Shown piece after piece: positions 34,306 through 45,970 of a stretch of 64,000 nucleotides of DNA (position 1 is its first letter; every line of letters starts with the position of its first letter). Under the pieces are notes generated by a model. The model was not told the DNA's origin and ran no database searches. It was given only the letters and a program-made list of their open reading frames with translations. The DNA is from Lytechinus pictus (taxonomy: Eukaryota; Echinodermata; Echinoidea; Temnopleuroida; Toxopneustidae), in contig NC_087249.1 in NCBI RefSeq assembly GCF_037042905.1, positions 13,517,201 through 13,581,200 of the forward strand, written 5' to 3'. Both the position numbers and the translations under genes were made by a program.

Positions 34306-34980
34306 GATTGTGGACTTTTTGAAGATGAAGGACAAAGAGGTAAGTCATATTCCTTATCCTTTTAGGGACTTTTTTAACAGCAGTAAATTTGGGACACATG
34401 ATTATTGTTTTCTGCACATGGCTTTCGTAGCTGTTTGATTCATAGATATTTGTACCATCTGTGCAGTGTTTAACCTTTTGTTTTAGTCTCATCAGGTTAA
34501 AGTGACAAGGAGGCTTTTGGGAAACTGTTGGTGACTTGAACTATAGGTTTCCTTCTGTACAATCGGAACATGGACTTTATATGGAGACACCCCTGAAGGC
34601 AGAGAGCAAACAGAGAAAGATTCAAAGTACCAGCTGCTGATGGTAATGTTTGTGAGTGTATGATGTTGAAAGTGAATTTGTGAAACATTTGCTAAGTATG
34701 TGCACTGTTTACAGTGCTCATATTCAGCAGGCTTAGCTTTACAGATTTTTTTTTTCAATTACAGTCAGAAGTGACTATGAAGGCCAAATAGGTTCATTCT
34801 TTTGGGGAAGATAACAGTTCTAGTCATTGTTTATCATGGGAAAGTGAAATGAGGCTGTTTGAAGGTCCAAAGCCTATACCTCCATATCAGGAGCCAAAAC
34901 TGGCAACGAAATTCATTAAAGAAGCTGTCCCTCGATTCGGCACTGCACACAAACTGCAAAATGTGCATTTCCATCCTTAA
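34306..34980 (+). other. Exon-like segments, unidentified
   Basis: Three pieces look spliced or coding. First, 34,306-34,339 lies between TTTGGTTAG and GTAAGT and reads IVDFLKMKDKE. Second, an acceptor at 34,764 is followed by a short frame ending at TAG (34,789). Third, a frame open from 34,792 to a stop at 34,980 contains MRLFEGPKPIPPYQEPK. I recognise no family. These could be a small gene or chance. Confidence 0.2.
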
Positions 34981-34983
34981 TAT

Positions 34984-36993
34984 TTGAAGAGTACTGTTGC
35001 ACAAGAATCTGCAGATGTGGATTTTGAAGAGTGGTATTGTACAAGAATCTGCAAATGTAGATTTTGAAGAGTGCTGTCACACAAGAATCTGCAGATGTGG
35101 ATTTTTAAGAGTGCTGTTGCACAAGAATCTGCAGATGTGGATCTTCAAGAATGCTGTTGCACAAGAATCTGCAGATGTGGATTTTGGAGAGTGGTGTTGC
35201 ACAAGAATCTGCAGATGTGGATTTTGAAGAGTGCTATCACATAAAAATCTGCAGATGTGGATTTTGAAGAGCGCTGTCACGCAATTCTGCAGATGGGGAT
35301 TTTGAAGAGTGCTGTTGCACACGAATCTGCAGATGTGGATTTTAAAGAGTGGTGTTGCACAAGAATCTGCAGATGTGGATTTTGAGTAGTGGTGTTGCAC
35401 AAGAATCTGCAGATGTGGATTTTGAAGAGTGCTATCACACAAAAATCTGCAGATGTGGATTTTGAAGAGTGCTGTCACGCAATCTGCAGATGGGGATTGT
35501 GAAGAGTTGTGTTGCACAAGAATCTGCAGATGTGGATTTTGAAGAGTGATATTGTACAAGAATCTGCAAATGTAGATTTTGAAGAGTGCTGTTGCACAAG
35601 AATCTGCAGATGTGGATCTTCAAGAATGCTGTTGCACAAGAATCTGCAGATGTGGATTTTGGAGAGTGGTGTTGCACAAGAATCTGCAGATGTGGATTTT
35701 GAAAAGTGCTATCACACAAAAATCTGCAGATGTGGATTTTGAAGAGTGCTGTCACGCAATCTGCAGATGGGGATTTTGAAGAGTGCTGTTGCACACGAAT
35801 CTGCAGATGTGGATTTTAAAGAGTGGTGTTGCACAAGAATCTGCAGATGTGGATTTTGAGTAGTGGTGTTGCACAAGAATCTGCAGATGTGGATTTTGAA
35901 GAGTGCTATCACACAAAAATCTGCAGATGTGGATTTTGAAGAGTGCTGTCACGCAATCTGCAGATGGGGATTGTGAAGAGTTGTGTTGCACAAGAATCTG
36001 CAGATGTGGATTTTGAAGAGTGGTATTGTACAAGAATCTGCAAATGTAGATTTTGAAGAGTGCTGTTGCACAAGAATCTGCAGATGTGGATCTTCAAGAA
36101 TGCTGTTGCACAAGAATCTGCAGATGTGGATTTTGGAGAGTGGTGTTGCACAAGAATCTGCAGATGTGGATTTTGAAAAGTGCTATCACACAAAAATCTG
36201 CAGATGTGGATTTTGAAGAGTGCTGTCACGCAATCTGCAGATGGGGATTTTGAAGAGTGCTGTTGCACAAGAATCTGCAGATGTGGATTTTAAAGAGTGG
36301 TGTTGCACAAGAGTCTGCAGATGCGGATTTTGAAGAATGATGTTGGATAAGAATCTGCAGATGTGGATTTTTAAGAGTGCTGTTGCACAAGAATCTGCAG
36401 ATGTGGATTTTAAAGAGTGCTGTTGCACAAGAATCTGCCGATGTGGATTTTGAAGAATGATGTTGGACAAGAATCTGCCGATGTGGATTTTGAAGAATGA
36501 TGTTGGACAAGAATCTGCAGATGTTGATTTTGGAGAGTGGTGTTGCACAAGAATCTGCAGATGTGGATTTTGAAAAGTGCTATCACACAAAAATCTGCAG
36601 ATGTGGATTTTGAAGAGTGCTGTCACGCAATCTGCAGATGGGGATTTTGAAGAGTGCAGTTGCACAAGAATCTGCAGATGTGGATTTTAAAGAGTGGTGT
36701 TGCACAAGAGTCTGCAGATGCGGATTTTGAAGAATGATGTTGGATAAGAATCTGCAGATGTGGATTTTTAAGAGTGCTGTTGCACAAGAATCTGCAGATG
36801 TGGATTTTAAAGAGTGCTGTTGCACAAGAATCTGCCGATGTGGATTTTGAAGAATGATGTTGGACAAGAATCTGCCGATGTGGATTTTGAAGAATGATGT
36901 TGGACAAGAATCTGCAGATGTTGATTTTGAAGAGTGCTGTTGCACAATAATCTGCAGATACGGATTTCGAAGAGTGCTGTTGCACAAGAATTA
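34984..36993. repeat. 40-bp minisatellite, about 50 units
   Basis: The unit is 40 bp, read as GCACAAGAATCTGCAGATGT followed by GGATTTTGAAGAGTGCTGTT. Most units differ by a few bases, and some lack 2-3 bases. Higher-order copies are visible: a block at 35,435-35,794 recurs with offset 474 bp at 35,909-36,268, and a later block near 36,321 recurs with offset 397 bp near 36,718. The minus-strand unit has no stop in any frame, which creates long repetitive open frames. Confidence 0.95.
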
Positions 36994-37489
36994 TTAAAAA
37001 TTAGAAATCTGATTGGGAAATAGGTTTCTGTTCCTTTATATCCAATTGGAATTTCCCCAAAATGATGCTAAACTTTGTTGCACCATCTGACTGTCTCTAT
37101 GCTAATATGAATAAAATCACATTTTACGTATTCTGAATATAAAGAATAATTTCTCCCAGTCTTCGCATTTTGTTCTTATACATGGTCCAAAATTTAATGA
37201 CTTCCATCTTTGGGAAGCTCCTATGCACGGTCTCCTTAATCCTTGGAGATATATTCCTTTCAGTAGTTACTTGGCTATCTTCAGAGTTAAAGTTTTAAGT
37301 CAGTGGGGCGTTAGCTTTCATGTAGAATGGAATTTTTCCTGACCCCAGACTTTGTAAAATGCATTGGAAATACCTGTAACAGGGATATCCTTAGGAAAAA
37401 GCAAACTTGGTGTCCCATTGACAATTCTTCAAACTTTCCAAGCCTCATTAAGCCTTGGGCAACAGAGTCAGGCCAGGAAATGTGAGATT
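36994..37489. other. Spacer between minisatellite and LINE
   Basis: Ordinary AT-rich sequence with no recognisable gene or repeat boundary. Confidence 0.4.
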
Positions 37490-40400
37490 GTTTGTTTGTT
37501 TGTATTTATTTCCATAAAAAGATAAAATATATACATGCTCAATTTAACATAACATACAGATCATATGGAGGATGGCCCATTTCAGCGGTATTAATAAAAT
37601 ACCGCTGTTCTTCCATGGGGTCCTTTAAAACATAAATACATGCATATAAAGCAAATATACAAAAATATACACAAAAACTTCAAAACTTAATTTAATGCAT
37701 GAAAAGAAAGAAACTTCACTACAAAGAAAGCAACAACAGGCAAAATGATTATGGAAAACCGAGATACAATTGAAGATTTGATTTAAAGGACTGAATCGTT
37801 GAACTAGACGATAAATTAATTGGTAATTTGTTATAAAGTGTAGCCCCCCTATACAAAAATGTCCGTTTACAGCTGTTTGAATTTGGTTTTGGGAGACTGA
37901 GATGATTTTCAGTACGCAGAGAGTAAGGGTATGTTTTACGAGAAAATTGTGTTTTCATATAATCAGGTGCAAAATTATTCAAAACTTTAAACATCATTAC
38001 GTACATATGTTCCTTTTGCCGGGTATTTAAAGTCTTCCATTTCAAGATATCATGGATGTATGAGGATGAAGTATGCAAATATGGATCGATTTTTAGAATA
38101 ATTCTTCCTGCACGATTTTGTAGCTTTTGCAATAAATCCAAATACTTTTTCGATGCAGATTGCCAAACAATATCAGCATAATCAAAGTGTGGAAGGATAA
38201 CCGAAGAATATATTAAATTTAAACTAGATTCATTAACAAATCGCCTAAGTCTGCCAAGGAAACCAATCATTTTACCGATTTTTGAACACATGTGATCAAA
38301 ATGAACATTCCATTTAAGTTCCCTATCTATAAAAACTCCAAGATATTTAACACTTTCTACCATTTGAATATCTGTTTCGCGAATGCGTAAGTGAAGATTT
38401 TTATGTTTTGCCAACATATGCCGAGTACCTAAAAACATACTTACGGTTTTATTACAGTTAAGTTTTAATCGATTTTTGCTCATCCAATTTGCAACATTTT
38501 TCAGTTCATTATTAAGTGTTCTTTCAACTACAAGTGGATTTCTGTCCGAGAAATATAAAACAGAGTCATCGGCATATAAATGAAAAGAACATTTATGAAG
38601 AGAGCATGACAAATCATTTATGAATATGACAAAAAGAAGCGGACCCAATATAGACCCCTGGGGTACACCATTTGAAATTACATATTCATAAGAAAAGACA
38701 TTATTCAAACAAGTTTTAATTTTGCGATCGGAAAGATAGCTTAAGAACCAATCGAGTGATTTACCAGTAACTCCAAGAAGAGAAAGTTTAGATAAAAGAA
38801 TTTGGTGATTGACTAGGTCAAAGGCTTTTTGTAAGTCTAAAAAGACGGCTCCCGTATAATCCCCATTATCCATGGCAAGAAGCCATTCATCAGTAACCTT
38901 TGATAGTGCTGTCGTAGTTGAGTGTTTAGGTCTAAATCCTGATTGTTCAGAAATGAGGATTTGGTTTTTATTCAGATAATGCAATAGCTGTTTTTGAATG
39001 ACCCTATCAAGTAACTTAGAAACACATGGGAGTAATGAAATTGGTCTAAAATTATCAGGATTCGATTTGTCCCCCTTTTTGTGTAAAGGTATTATCTTGG
39101 CAACTTTCCATTTACCTGGTACTTTTCCTTCTACAATAGATTTATTTATTAAATAGGTTATTGAGGGGACTAATTCATTTGCACAAGTCTTTAGAATAAA
39201 TGTAGATATACCATCAACTCCAACAGACTTTTTGTTTTTAAGTGTATTGATTTCTTTCAAAATATCACTTTCTTGTATCTTGTTTAAAGTAAATATATCA
39301 TCAATATCAAGTACTTGAGGAAAAACTGTTAAACCTTGCGTTTCATCAATAGATACGTTGTTAGAAACACTTGCAAAATGTAGATTAAATTTGTTAGCAG
39401 TATCGAAAGCGTCACCAGTGCATGAATGGTTAGCAGATGATACATTACGATTTGATATAAATGATTTTAATACTTTCCAAGACTCATTTCTAGTTTGATT
39501 TCGAAATAATTTTTCATAATAATATTTCTTTTTTTCTTTTTTAATTTCATAGGTGACTTTATTTCTTAAGCGCCTATACTCTACCCATAACCTTTCCTCT
39601 TGTTTAGATTTAGCTTTACGTTTAATTCGATCTCTCTGTTTCATTAAGTTGAAGAGATGTTCATTAAGCCAGGGAGAGTGTTTATTCTTTACACGTTTAG
39701 TTTTAAATGGCATATGTTTATCCACAACCTCTAGCAAAAGTTCTTCCCACCTTTTTACCGCATCGTTTATATCATCAAAATTTTCTATCTCATTCCAATT
39801 TTGGTTTTTAACATCAGACTTAAAACGATTGATATCAATATTTCTACACTTCCTGAAAGTAATATATTTTTCATGGGTACCTATTGAATGGGATTTCCAA
39901 ATGAGAAAACTCATAGCATGATCACTAAGCCCATTATCGATTACACCAAAAGACCTCACTTTATTTATAGAATTTGTAAGCATATGATCAATTAGTGTTG
40001 CGGAACCGCCCACTATTCGTGTATATTTAGAAGTATTAATTTGTTCTAGCGAATAAATACTATTGATTTGATTGTATTTCAAAGTCTGTGAATTACTCGG
40101 GCGTTTTAGATCAAAATTTGCATCTCCCATTATTATTATTGAATAGTTAAATCCACTAACAAAAGATAACATTTGTTCATAGTAATCGAGAACCGCACTA
40201 TGGGAATTAGGAGGTCTGTACCAATTAACAAATATAATAGGTTGAGTGTTTTTTAAATGAGTAACAATCGCTATTGCTTCTATCGAGGAAAAAGAATCAT
40301 GCTCTAATAGCGTAAATTTCAAAGTTTCGTGGATGTAAATTGCAACTCCACCTCCTACTCTATTTCTATCTTTACGGATTATTTCATAATTTGGTATAAG

Positions 40401-40860
40401 TACCTCACCATCATTGATGCTATCATCTAATCTCGTTTCATTAAGTGCAAATATGTGAATTTGATTGTCAATGAGAATTGAACGTATTTCATCAATATTC
40501 CTCAATAAGCTTACAACATTTAACTGCGCAAAACGTAATCCCTTTAATGATAACTCCCGATATTTACAATTTCTTTCGTCATGTCCAACAAATGGTTCAC
40601 TATAAATCGGTAGGTTTAAAGTATCAGAAGTATCATTATAAAAAGGTAATTCTTTCATTATACATTTTGGACATTTCCAATCTAAGAAAAGTTCTGAATC
40701 ATCATTATAAATCCTCAAAACAATGTTGACACAAGAAATATGAACCCATAAATTGCAAGATGTACAAAGTAGCCCCTTTTGGTTATTTTTCACGCTGTTG
40801 TTACATATAGCACAAGGAAAACGCCTATTCATTTACAATGATATAGAAGAAAACAAAGAA
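37490..40860 (-). mobile_element. Apparently intact CR1/Jockey-group LINE
   Basis: On the minus strand a 1,027-codon frame is followed by a 3' untranslated region. This carries the hairpin CAGCGGTATT-AATAA-AATACCGCTG (37,583-37,607), an AATAAA, and a terminal CAAA-type tetranucleotide repeat (37,490-37,502). No separate upstream ORF1 was found. The 5' end is not defined and may lie past 40,860. No confident target duplication was identified. Confidence 0.85.
37749..40832 (-). CDS. LINE polyprotein: PHD finger, AP endonuclease, reverse transcriptase
   Basis: 1,027 residues, uninterrupted. The N terminus is a C4HC3 PHD-type finger (Cys7, 10, 23, 26, His31, Cys34, 54, 57). The endonuclease domain covers about residues 98-310, with LNETRL (Glu132), GDANFD (Asp237), IDH (282-283) and the terminal SDH (303-305). 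The reverse transcriptase follows, with FRPISLLP (595-602), FLDLQKAFD (664-672), GVPQGSILGP and catalytic YADD (753-756). The C-terminal LQNRAGRIIL and LYNKLP regions are typical of CR1/Jockey-group LINEs. All key residues are present, so it could be active. The exact clade needs a phylogeny. It is not a host gene. Confidence 0.93.
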   Translation of the reverse strand: MNRRFPCAICNNSVKNNQKGLLCTSCNLWVHISCVNIVLRIYNDDSELFLDWKCPKCIMKELPFYNDTSDTLNLPIYSEPFVGHDERNCKYRELSLKGLRFAQLNVVSLLRNIDEIRSILIDNQIHIFALNETRLDDSINDGEVLIPNYEIIRKDRNRVGGGVAIYIHETLKFTLLEHDSFSSIEAIAIVTHLKNTQPIIFVNWYRPPNSHSAVLDYYEQMLSFVSGFNYSIIIMGDANFDLKRPSNSQTLKYNQINSIYSLEQINTSKYTRIVGGSATLIDHMLTNSINKVRSFGVIDNGLSDHAMSFLIWKSHSIGTHEKYITFRKCRNIDINRFKSDVKNQNWNEIENFDDINDAVKRWEELLLEVVDKHMPFKTKRVKNKHSPWLNEHLFNLMKQRDRIKRKAKSKQEERLWVEYRRLRNKVTYEIKKEKKKYYYEKLFRNQTRNESWKVLKSFISNRNVSSANHSCTGDAFDTANKFNLHFASVSNNVSIDETQGLTVFPQVLDIDDIFTLNKIQESDILKEINTLKNKKSVGVDGISTFILKTCANELVPSITYLINKSIVEGKVPGKWKVAKIIPLHKKGDKSNPDNFRPISLLPCVSKLLDRVIQKQLLHYLNKNQILISEQSGFRPKHSTTTALSKVTDEWLLAMDNGDYTGAVFLDLQKAFDLVNHQILLSKLSLLGVTGKSLDWFLSYLSDRKIKTCLNNVFSYEYVISNGVPQGSILGPLLFVIFINDLSCSLHKCSFHLYADDSVLYFSDRNPLVVERTLNNELKNVANWMSKNRLKLNCNKTVSMFLGTRHMLAKHKNLHLRIRETDIQMVESVKYLGVFIDRELKWNVHFDHMCSKIGKMIGFLGRLRRFVNESSLNLIYSSVILPHFDYADIVWQSASKKYLDLLQKLQNRAGRIILKIDPYLHTSSSYIHDILKWKTLNTRQKEHMYVMMFKVLNNFAPDYMKTQFSRKTYPYSLRTENHLSLPKPNSNSCKRTFLYRGATLYNKLPINLSSSSTIQSFKSNLQLYLGFP

Positions 40861-41538
40861 AATAAAAAACAAAAAACAAAAACACTAAAAGAAACCTCAA
40901 GAATCCCCAGACTACAATTACATAAAATACAATAGTAATAATAATGAATGGATTGAATGAAAGTTAAATTAAAAGTATCTTGGTAAGCGAAATGTCGTTT
41001 TTTCCCCCTACCCTTGCCAAGTGTAGTATAAAAATATTTCTTATTAAAAGTTGTTATCATTGTCCAATGAGAGTAAAAGACAAAAGTCCTCCATAAGACT
41101 GTATCTCAATAGATACTCTTTGCCATTACAGAATAAGACTGAATAGAACAGAGATATCGTCATGCATGTTGAACATCATCAGATAATAGGATAATGAAAG
41201 CAATCACAAGTGGCATTACGTTATGTTTGCTTGTCATAAGATCTACCATGGTTTGATCAAGAGTGATTTATTTCCAAATGGTGTCAAAGTGTCCAGGAAA
41301 ACTGAAGACCCACTCACTTTAAAACAAACAATAAATGATAACCAAGAAACACAGGTGTGTACAGGCAACAGTGTTTGATGCAAGCACAAGATGCCTTCAC
41401 ACTAAAGGCCTAATCATTGGTGAAGGTTTAATAATAAGAATCAAGTAAATTGCAATGCATTCTTTTACATTCTAATCTGACCGTTAAAATATTTTGTTTA
41501 TTATTTTTGTTTATTTTGTTTATTCTCTTGTGACAATT
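40861..41538. other. LINE 5' flank
   Basis: A-rich sequence next to the LINE start (possibly its 5' untranslated region), then unremarkable sequence. No gene seen. Confidence 0.35.
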
Positions 41539-41751
41539 TTATTTTACTTTGAGGATGTATCGCACCCTCTCTTCATTTATGAGTTGGAGGATGGCATCCC
41601 CCTGCTGTTTTTGCGAGAAATCTCTACTGCGAAAAGCTGATGACATGTCGTTCAGTGAATATTTCTTTAAGACTTGTGCAACTTTTGAAACCATATTTGC
41701 CACCCCTTTTATTATATTCATCATTTTAGTGAATGTCAGACCCAAAGTTGC
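41539..41751 (-). CDS. Possible terminal coding exon of an unidentified gene
   Basis: On the minus strand a run of eight T followed by AG is an acceptor match. The exon then reads TLGLTFTKMMNIIKGVANM, continues through SSAFRSRDFSQKQQGDAILQ, and stops at 41,539. Several AATAAA signals follow within 60 bp. Composition looks protein-like, but no family is recognised and no partner exon was found upstream. It could be a pseudogene fragment. Confidence 0.25.
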   Translation of the reverse strand, partial: ATLGLTFTKMMNIIKGVANMVSKVAQVLKKYSLNDMSSAFRSRDFSQKQQGDAILQLINEERVRYILKVK

Positions 41752-41999
41752 TAAAAAAAACTCACATGAATTCATTTACAAGTCTAGTGCAAATTGTGTT
41801 TTTAGCCAAAATACATTTCTGATTGAAGCTTAATCAATTTTATCTGGTATTAGTTAAGATCAGAATAAAAATGGCAACGATTTCCATATGAAATAGTAAA
41901 AAAAAAAAAGTTGACAAACAAAGAAATATGTAGGGAAAACAAACGAATTCATTGTTGTGGCTGCAGAGCACAGCAAGATTGAAGGTGCCGCTTTTCTGA

Positions 42000-43220
42000 C
42001 GGCGGCGGCAATATCAAAATTCTAAATCTTACTCAAGGTTTAGTTTTTGAAATTTCATAACTTAAAATGTATATGGACTTTTTCCCTGAAACTTGGACGT
42101 TGAAATAATCATGTATCACTCATAATTTTGCTTGATTTTCAGACCAAATGAAAAAGGTCAGTTACGGTCAATGAACTTTGACCATTTTTGTGGTATCAAC
42201 ATTGAAATCTTAACCCTAAAATGGCAGGGGGATTGAATCAACCCCCCCTCAACATTTTCTGCGATCATTCCACCGCGCGAAATTTTTTGACCGCGCCACT
42301 CACAGAAGAGTTTATACTTTTAAGTCTCGCGCATCTTTTGAGACCAAATTTACAAACCCGGGTATGTGGTTCCGAAATTACGCAACATTTCGTAAGTGCA
42401 TGTCAGACGAAAAATTGTTCCAAAACGTGATTTTGTGTACAAAGTCAATGCAAATTGAGTTTTCTCATCTTATTCATAAAGATATAATTATCTTTACTTT
42501 AAACAGCTGAAATCATTTGATTTTAGCATAATTATGCTTCATAAAGGTTGTGCAATAAATCTGGTGAAAAAAATAAAGAAAAACAAAAGGTTGAAAACAA
42601 AGAAATACATAAGAAGTTCATAAAACAATAAAATACATAAGAAATTGATTTCCAAAACAATTTTTTTCAATTGTGATTGTTAAGAATGCTACAAAAAATA
42701 TTTTTACCAAAAATTAGCATTTTAGGAGCTTTATTTAGTGAATTAGAGCAAAAAGTATGATTTATGCATAAATTAGCATAATTAATTCATATAAAATAAA
42801 ATCTCATTATTTTGGAAAATTTTACCAGACAGCCTTGTAAATTACATCGCACACTACCAGCGTGCAAATTTTTGCGGCGCTCGTGCGATAGGCGGCCGAG
42901 ATCTCGGGGGGGGGGGGGGGTTGAATCAACCCCCCCCCCCCCGGCCACAGAATAGCAAAAAAGCCCGGCCTAGTTAGGGTTAAACTAGGTAAAGTTTTTT
43001 AAATGATATAACTTTCACCAATTTAGTTCATGAAACTTGGATATAAAAGTAGTCAAGTATCAGTAATTGTTTTGTATTCTTTTCAGGTTACATGGCTACG
43101 GTCATACATAATTTTGCTCCCTTGAACTTTGACATTTTTTTAGTGTTTTGATGAAATTTCATAACTTTGACTTTGATCTAGTTCATGATATAGGTCTCTT
43201 TCCATTCAATTAATTTCTTT
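42000..43220. repeat. Dispersed AGGTCA-rich repeat, host of a TTAA MITE
   Basis: The phrases GGTCAATGAACTTTGACC, TCAACATTGAAATCTTAA and TTCATGAAACTTGGA recur here and at 47,170-47,600 with a period of about 180 bp. A MITE (42,214-42,979) interrupts one unit. Confidence 0.6.
42214..42979. mobile_element. TTAA-target MITE with CCCTAA ends
   Basis: TTAA at 42,210 and 42,980 flanks CCCTAAAATGG...GTTAGGG. Subterminal GGGATTGAATCAACCCCCC occurs at both ends. TTAA plus CCC ends fits piggyBac-like elements, with Kolobok also possible. The surrounding repeat reads on across the insertion. 766 bp, no transposase. Confidence 0.75.
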
Positions 43221-43239
43221 ATAGCTCTGATGAGCTTAT

Positions 43240-44150
43240 GTCATGGCGTGGCATCCGTCATCCATTGTCCGTACACAATATCAAAATGCTTCTTCGTATT
43301 TCTAGTCCGATTTTAATTCTGTCTGCTTTATGTGATAGCACTAGGTGGGGGATTCAAAACTTCTACACAGAATTTTGAAACTCATTGAAAATGCTAATTT
43401 ATGCGCATTTAAAAAATTCACATGAAATACTTATTTATTTGTTGACCGATTTCGATTTTTTTTCTTTCATCCTTTTATTTTCTTTCAGCTTCGTAAAGTT
43501 CACAAAATTTCTACACAGAATTTTGAAATTTTGAGGAGAAAATTATTTACGCTAATTTATGCAAAATTCATAAATCACAGGAAATGCCTCTTCTTTATTT
43601 GTTGACCTAATTCTAAAATGCTTCTTTGTCATTTCAAGTCCGATCCCAATTCTCTTTGCTCTACATGATAGCATTAGGTAGGGAATTCAAAATTTTTTCA
43701 AAGAATTTCGAAACTCATTTAATATGCTAATGTGCATTTTCAAAATTCACAAAAAAATGCTTCTCCTTCTTTATTGGTAGACCGATTTTGATTTTTTTGC
43801 TTCCTTCTGGTAAAGATTCATGAGGTTCACCAAACTTCTACTCAGAATTTTGAAATTTTGACTAGAAAAATGTGTATGCTTATTTATGCGTATTTTAAAA
43901 AATTCACATATAAAGCTTTTTCTTAATTTGTTGACCGATTTTGATTTTTTTCTTCTTCCATCTGGTGAACTTCATGAGGTTCACCAAACTCCTACACAGA
44001 ATCTTGACATTTTGAGTAGAAAATCATTCTAATTTATTCAAAATTTATTTATAAATCACAGAAAATGCCTCTTCTACTTAATTTGTTGACCAATTTTTTT
44101 TTTTCATCCATCTGGTAGAGCTTCATTCAGGGTCACCAAAACACTCCTTC
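43240..44150. repeat. Degenerate tandem repeat, about 240-bp period
   Basis: About four units share CTTCTACACAGAATTTTGAAA, GCTAATTTATGCG and TTGTTGACCGATTT phrases. No coding capacity. Confidence 0.65.
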
Positions 44151-45163
44151 AAGCTTCACCCCCCATACCTGCACATAACTGGACAATTGCAATGATATCT
44201 GCTTTATTTGGAGCAGTGATTTGCACAAAGTAAAAGACTTGAGTTTTCTTTTGGTATTTCTTGTCATGCCTGGGGAATCGAGAAACAAGTATGACATGAA
44301 GTATGAAATTTAAACACCCCTTAAAATGGTTGAAATGTCTGAAATGAACTTTTTGTTTACATTGATTTTGCTTCATTTTATGTCATCATATCCAAATGTT
44401 ATAAAAAACCTAAAAGTTTGTTTACCCAGGCATGAAATTTAATGTTCATTGAACGAAAATGCTCCCAGGATGTTAAATATACAGCACGGTCACTTTGTAT
44501 TTTTGCCTTTCCCATTGACTCAATGTAAAAATCATAATTTCTGGGCAAACCAGTTTCTGTGAGCTTTACACAAATGGACAGTGCTCACTGAAGCATAAGG
44601 GTCTCAAAAATTAAACTTTCATCTGGTAGATGAGACCAAAGCCTAAAAATGTGAAAAAAATATGCCCATTTTTATTTTTTCAATTAGGGTGACTTTTTTT
44701 ATTGATAAGGACTTTACACATACTGTCCTTCGGCAGCATGAGTATGAGAATTTTACTTGTGATTGGAAAGATTATAAGTAATTGCAATATTTTTCCTTTT
44801 TTTTTACCTTTTCCCTCAGGCATTTCATTGGCAATCAAAAGGAACAGATGATCAAATAATTATTGACAATACAATCATCAATAGACACTATGAACTGACA
44901 TGTATTCAAAAATAATTTTGCATGCGACAATTAAACAAAGAGATTTTATTTTATCTCATTAAATCTGCATTATTTGAAATTTAGTTGTACAAAGTCCTTG
45001 TCATATTGGTAGTGATTCATTATTGAGGATTTTAAATGATACTGAAAACCAGCGTTGGATTTTTTGTTTTTACTGAATTATAAAGGTTTACAATTATTTG
45101 TTTCCCCAAAAAATCTCAATATCTTATCTGCTTTGGTCCTAATTCTGTATTTGAAGAGCTCAC
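44151..45163. other. AT-rich sequence, no gene seen
   Basis: No recognisable repeat boundaries or exons. Confidence 0.4.
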
Positions 45164-45555
45164 TTGCAAAAGGGGTTAGGTCCATTTTTCATCAAATTTG
45201 ATTTGTATGTCTAAATGTATAGATTTTTAGTAGCTCTATAAGATGATACCAAAGCAAAGTTGAAATTCCTATTAAAAAGTGTACTAAAATGGCAAAGAAA
45301 AATCACATTTTTTTCAGGAGTAAGGTCCATTTCAGTTTAGTTGCAAATGGGGTTAGGTCCACATTGATAATTTTTTGAAAAATATATAGAAAAAAATTGA
45401 AGACAGGTAGATTTCTTTTATACCCAAATTTATGTTCACATGATAGGGTAATTCATCATGAAAATCTAGTTTCTCATAAGAATATTGCAATAAGTGAGAA
45501 TAAAAAACATGGTTTTTCTCAGAATGGTCCAAAGTTGACCTAACCCCTTTTGCAA
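45164..45555. mobile_element. MITE with TTGCAAAAGGGGTTAGGTC ends
   Basis: The left end TTGCAAAAGGGGTTAGGTC is matched by an inverted right end GACCTAACCCCTTTTGCAA. An additional internal TTGCAAATGGGGTTAGGTCC lies at about 45,341. 392 bp, no coding frame. Confidence 0.65.
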
Positions 45556-45970
45556 CTAAACTGAGTCATTCTTTATTTGAACTTTCCATAGATGCACTTA
45601 GTTTCAGATTGTTAAAAAACTTTTTTTCAATAATAGCAATATTGGAAATGCTTCTCTAGATAAGATAAAACTTAGTTTGAAGGGATTTGTGTCCCATATT
45701 TGAATTTATTCTACGCTTTGATTTGACAGACTGCCATCCTAATTTGATAGTGAAATAATTGTTTAAAATGATAACATGAATTAATATTCAAGATGAGTGG
45801 CCCAGTCCTGTCTTGTATTTTTTTAAAGAAAACAGTACATTTTGGGGTTCCTGGATCATAAACAAATCAAAACGTGGGAAAATGCTAGATTTGTAAACTA
45901 ACTTCAAATCGGATTCTCTTAAAAATGTGTAAGGTGGGTAACTAGAAAGCTTTTTACCTCAGTAATTTTT

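Noticed and set aside
34984..36993. CRISPR-like array or repetitive protein gene
   Set aside because: The 40-bp units are directly adjacent with no unique spacers, and the DNA is eukaryotic. Long open frames come from the stop-free unit; there is no start, domain or splice evidence.
37749..40832. Host PHD-finger gene
   Set aside because: The PHD finger is fused to LINE endonuclease and reverse transcriptase in one frame, as in other LINEs of this group.
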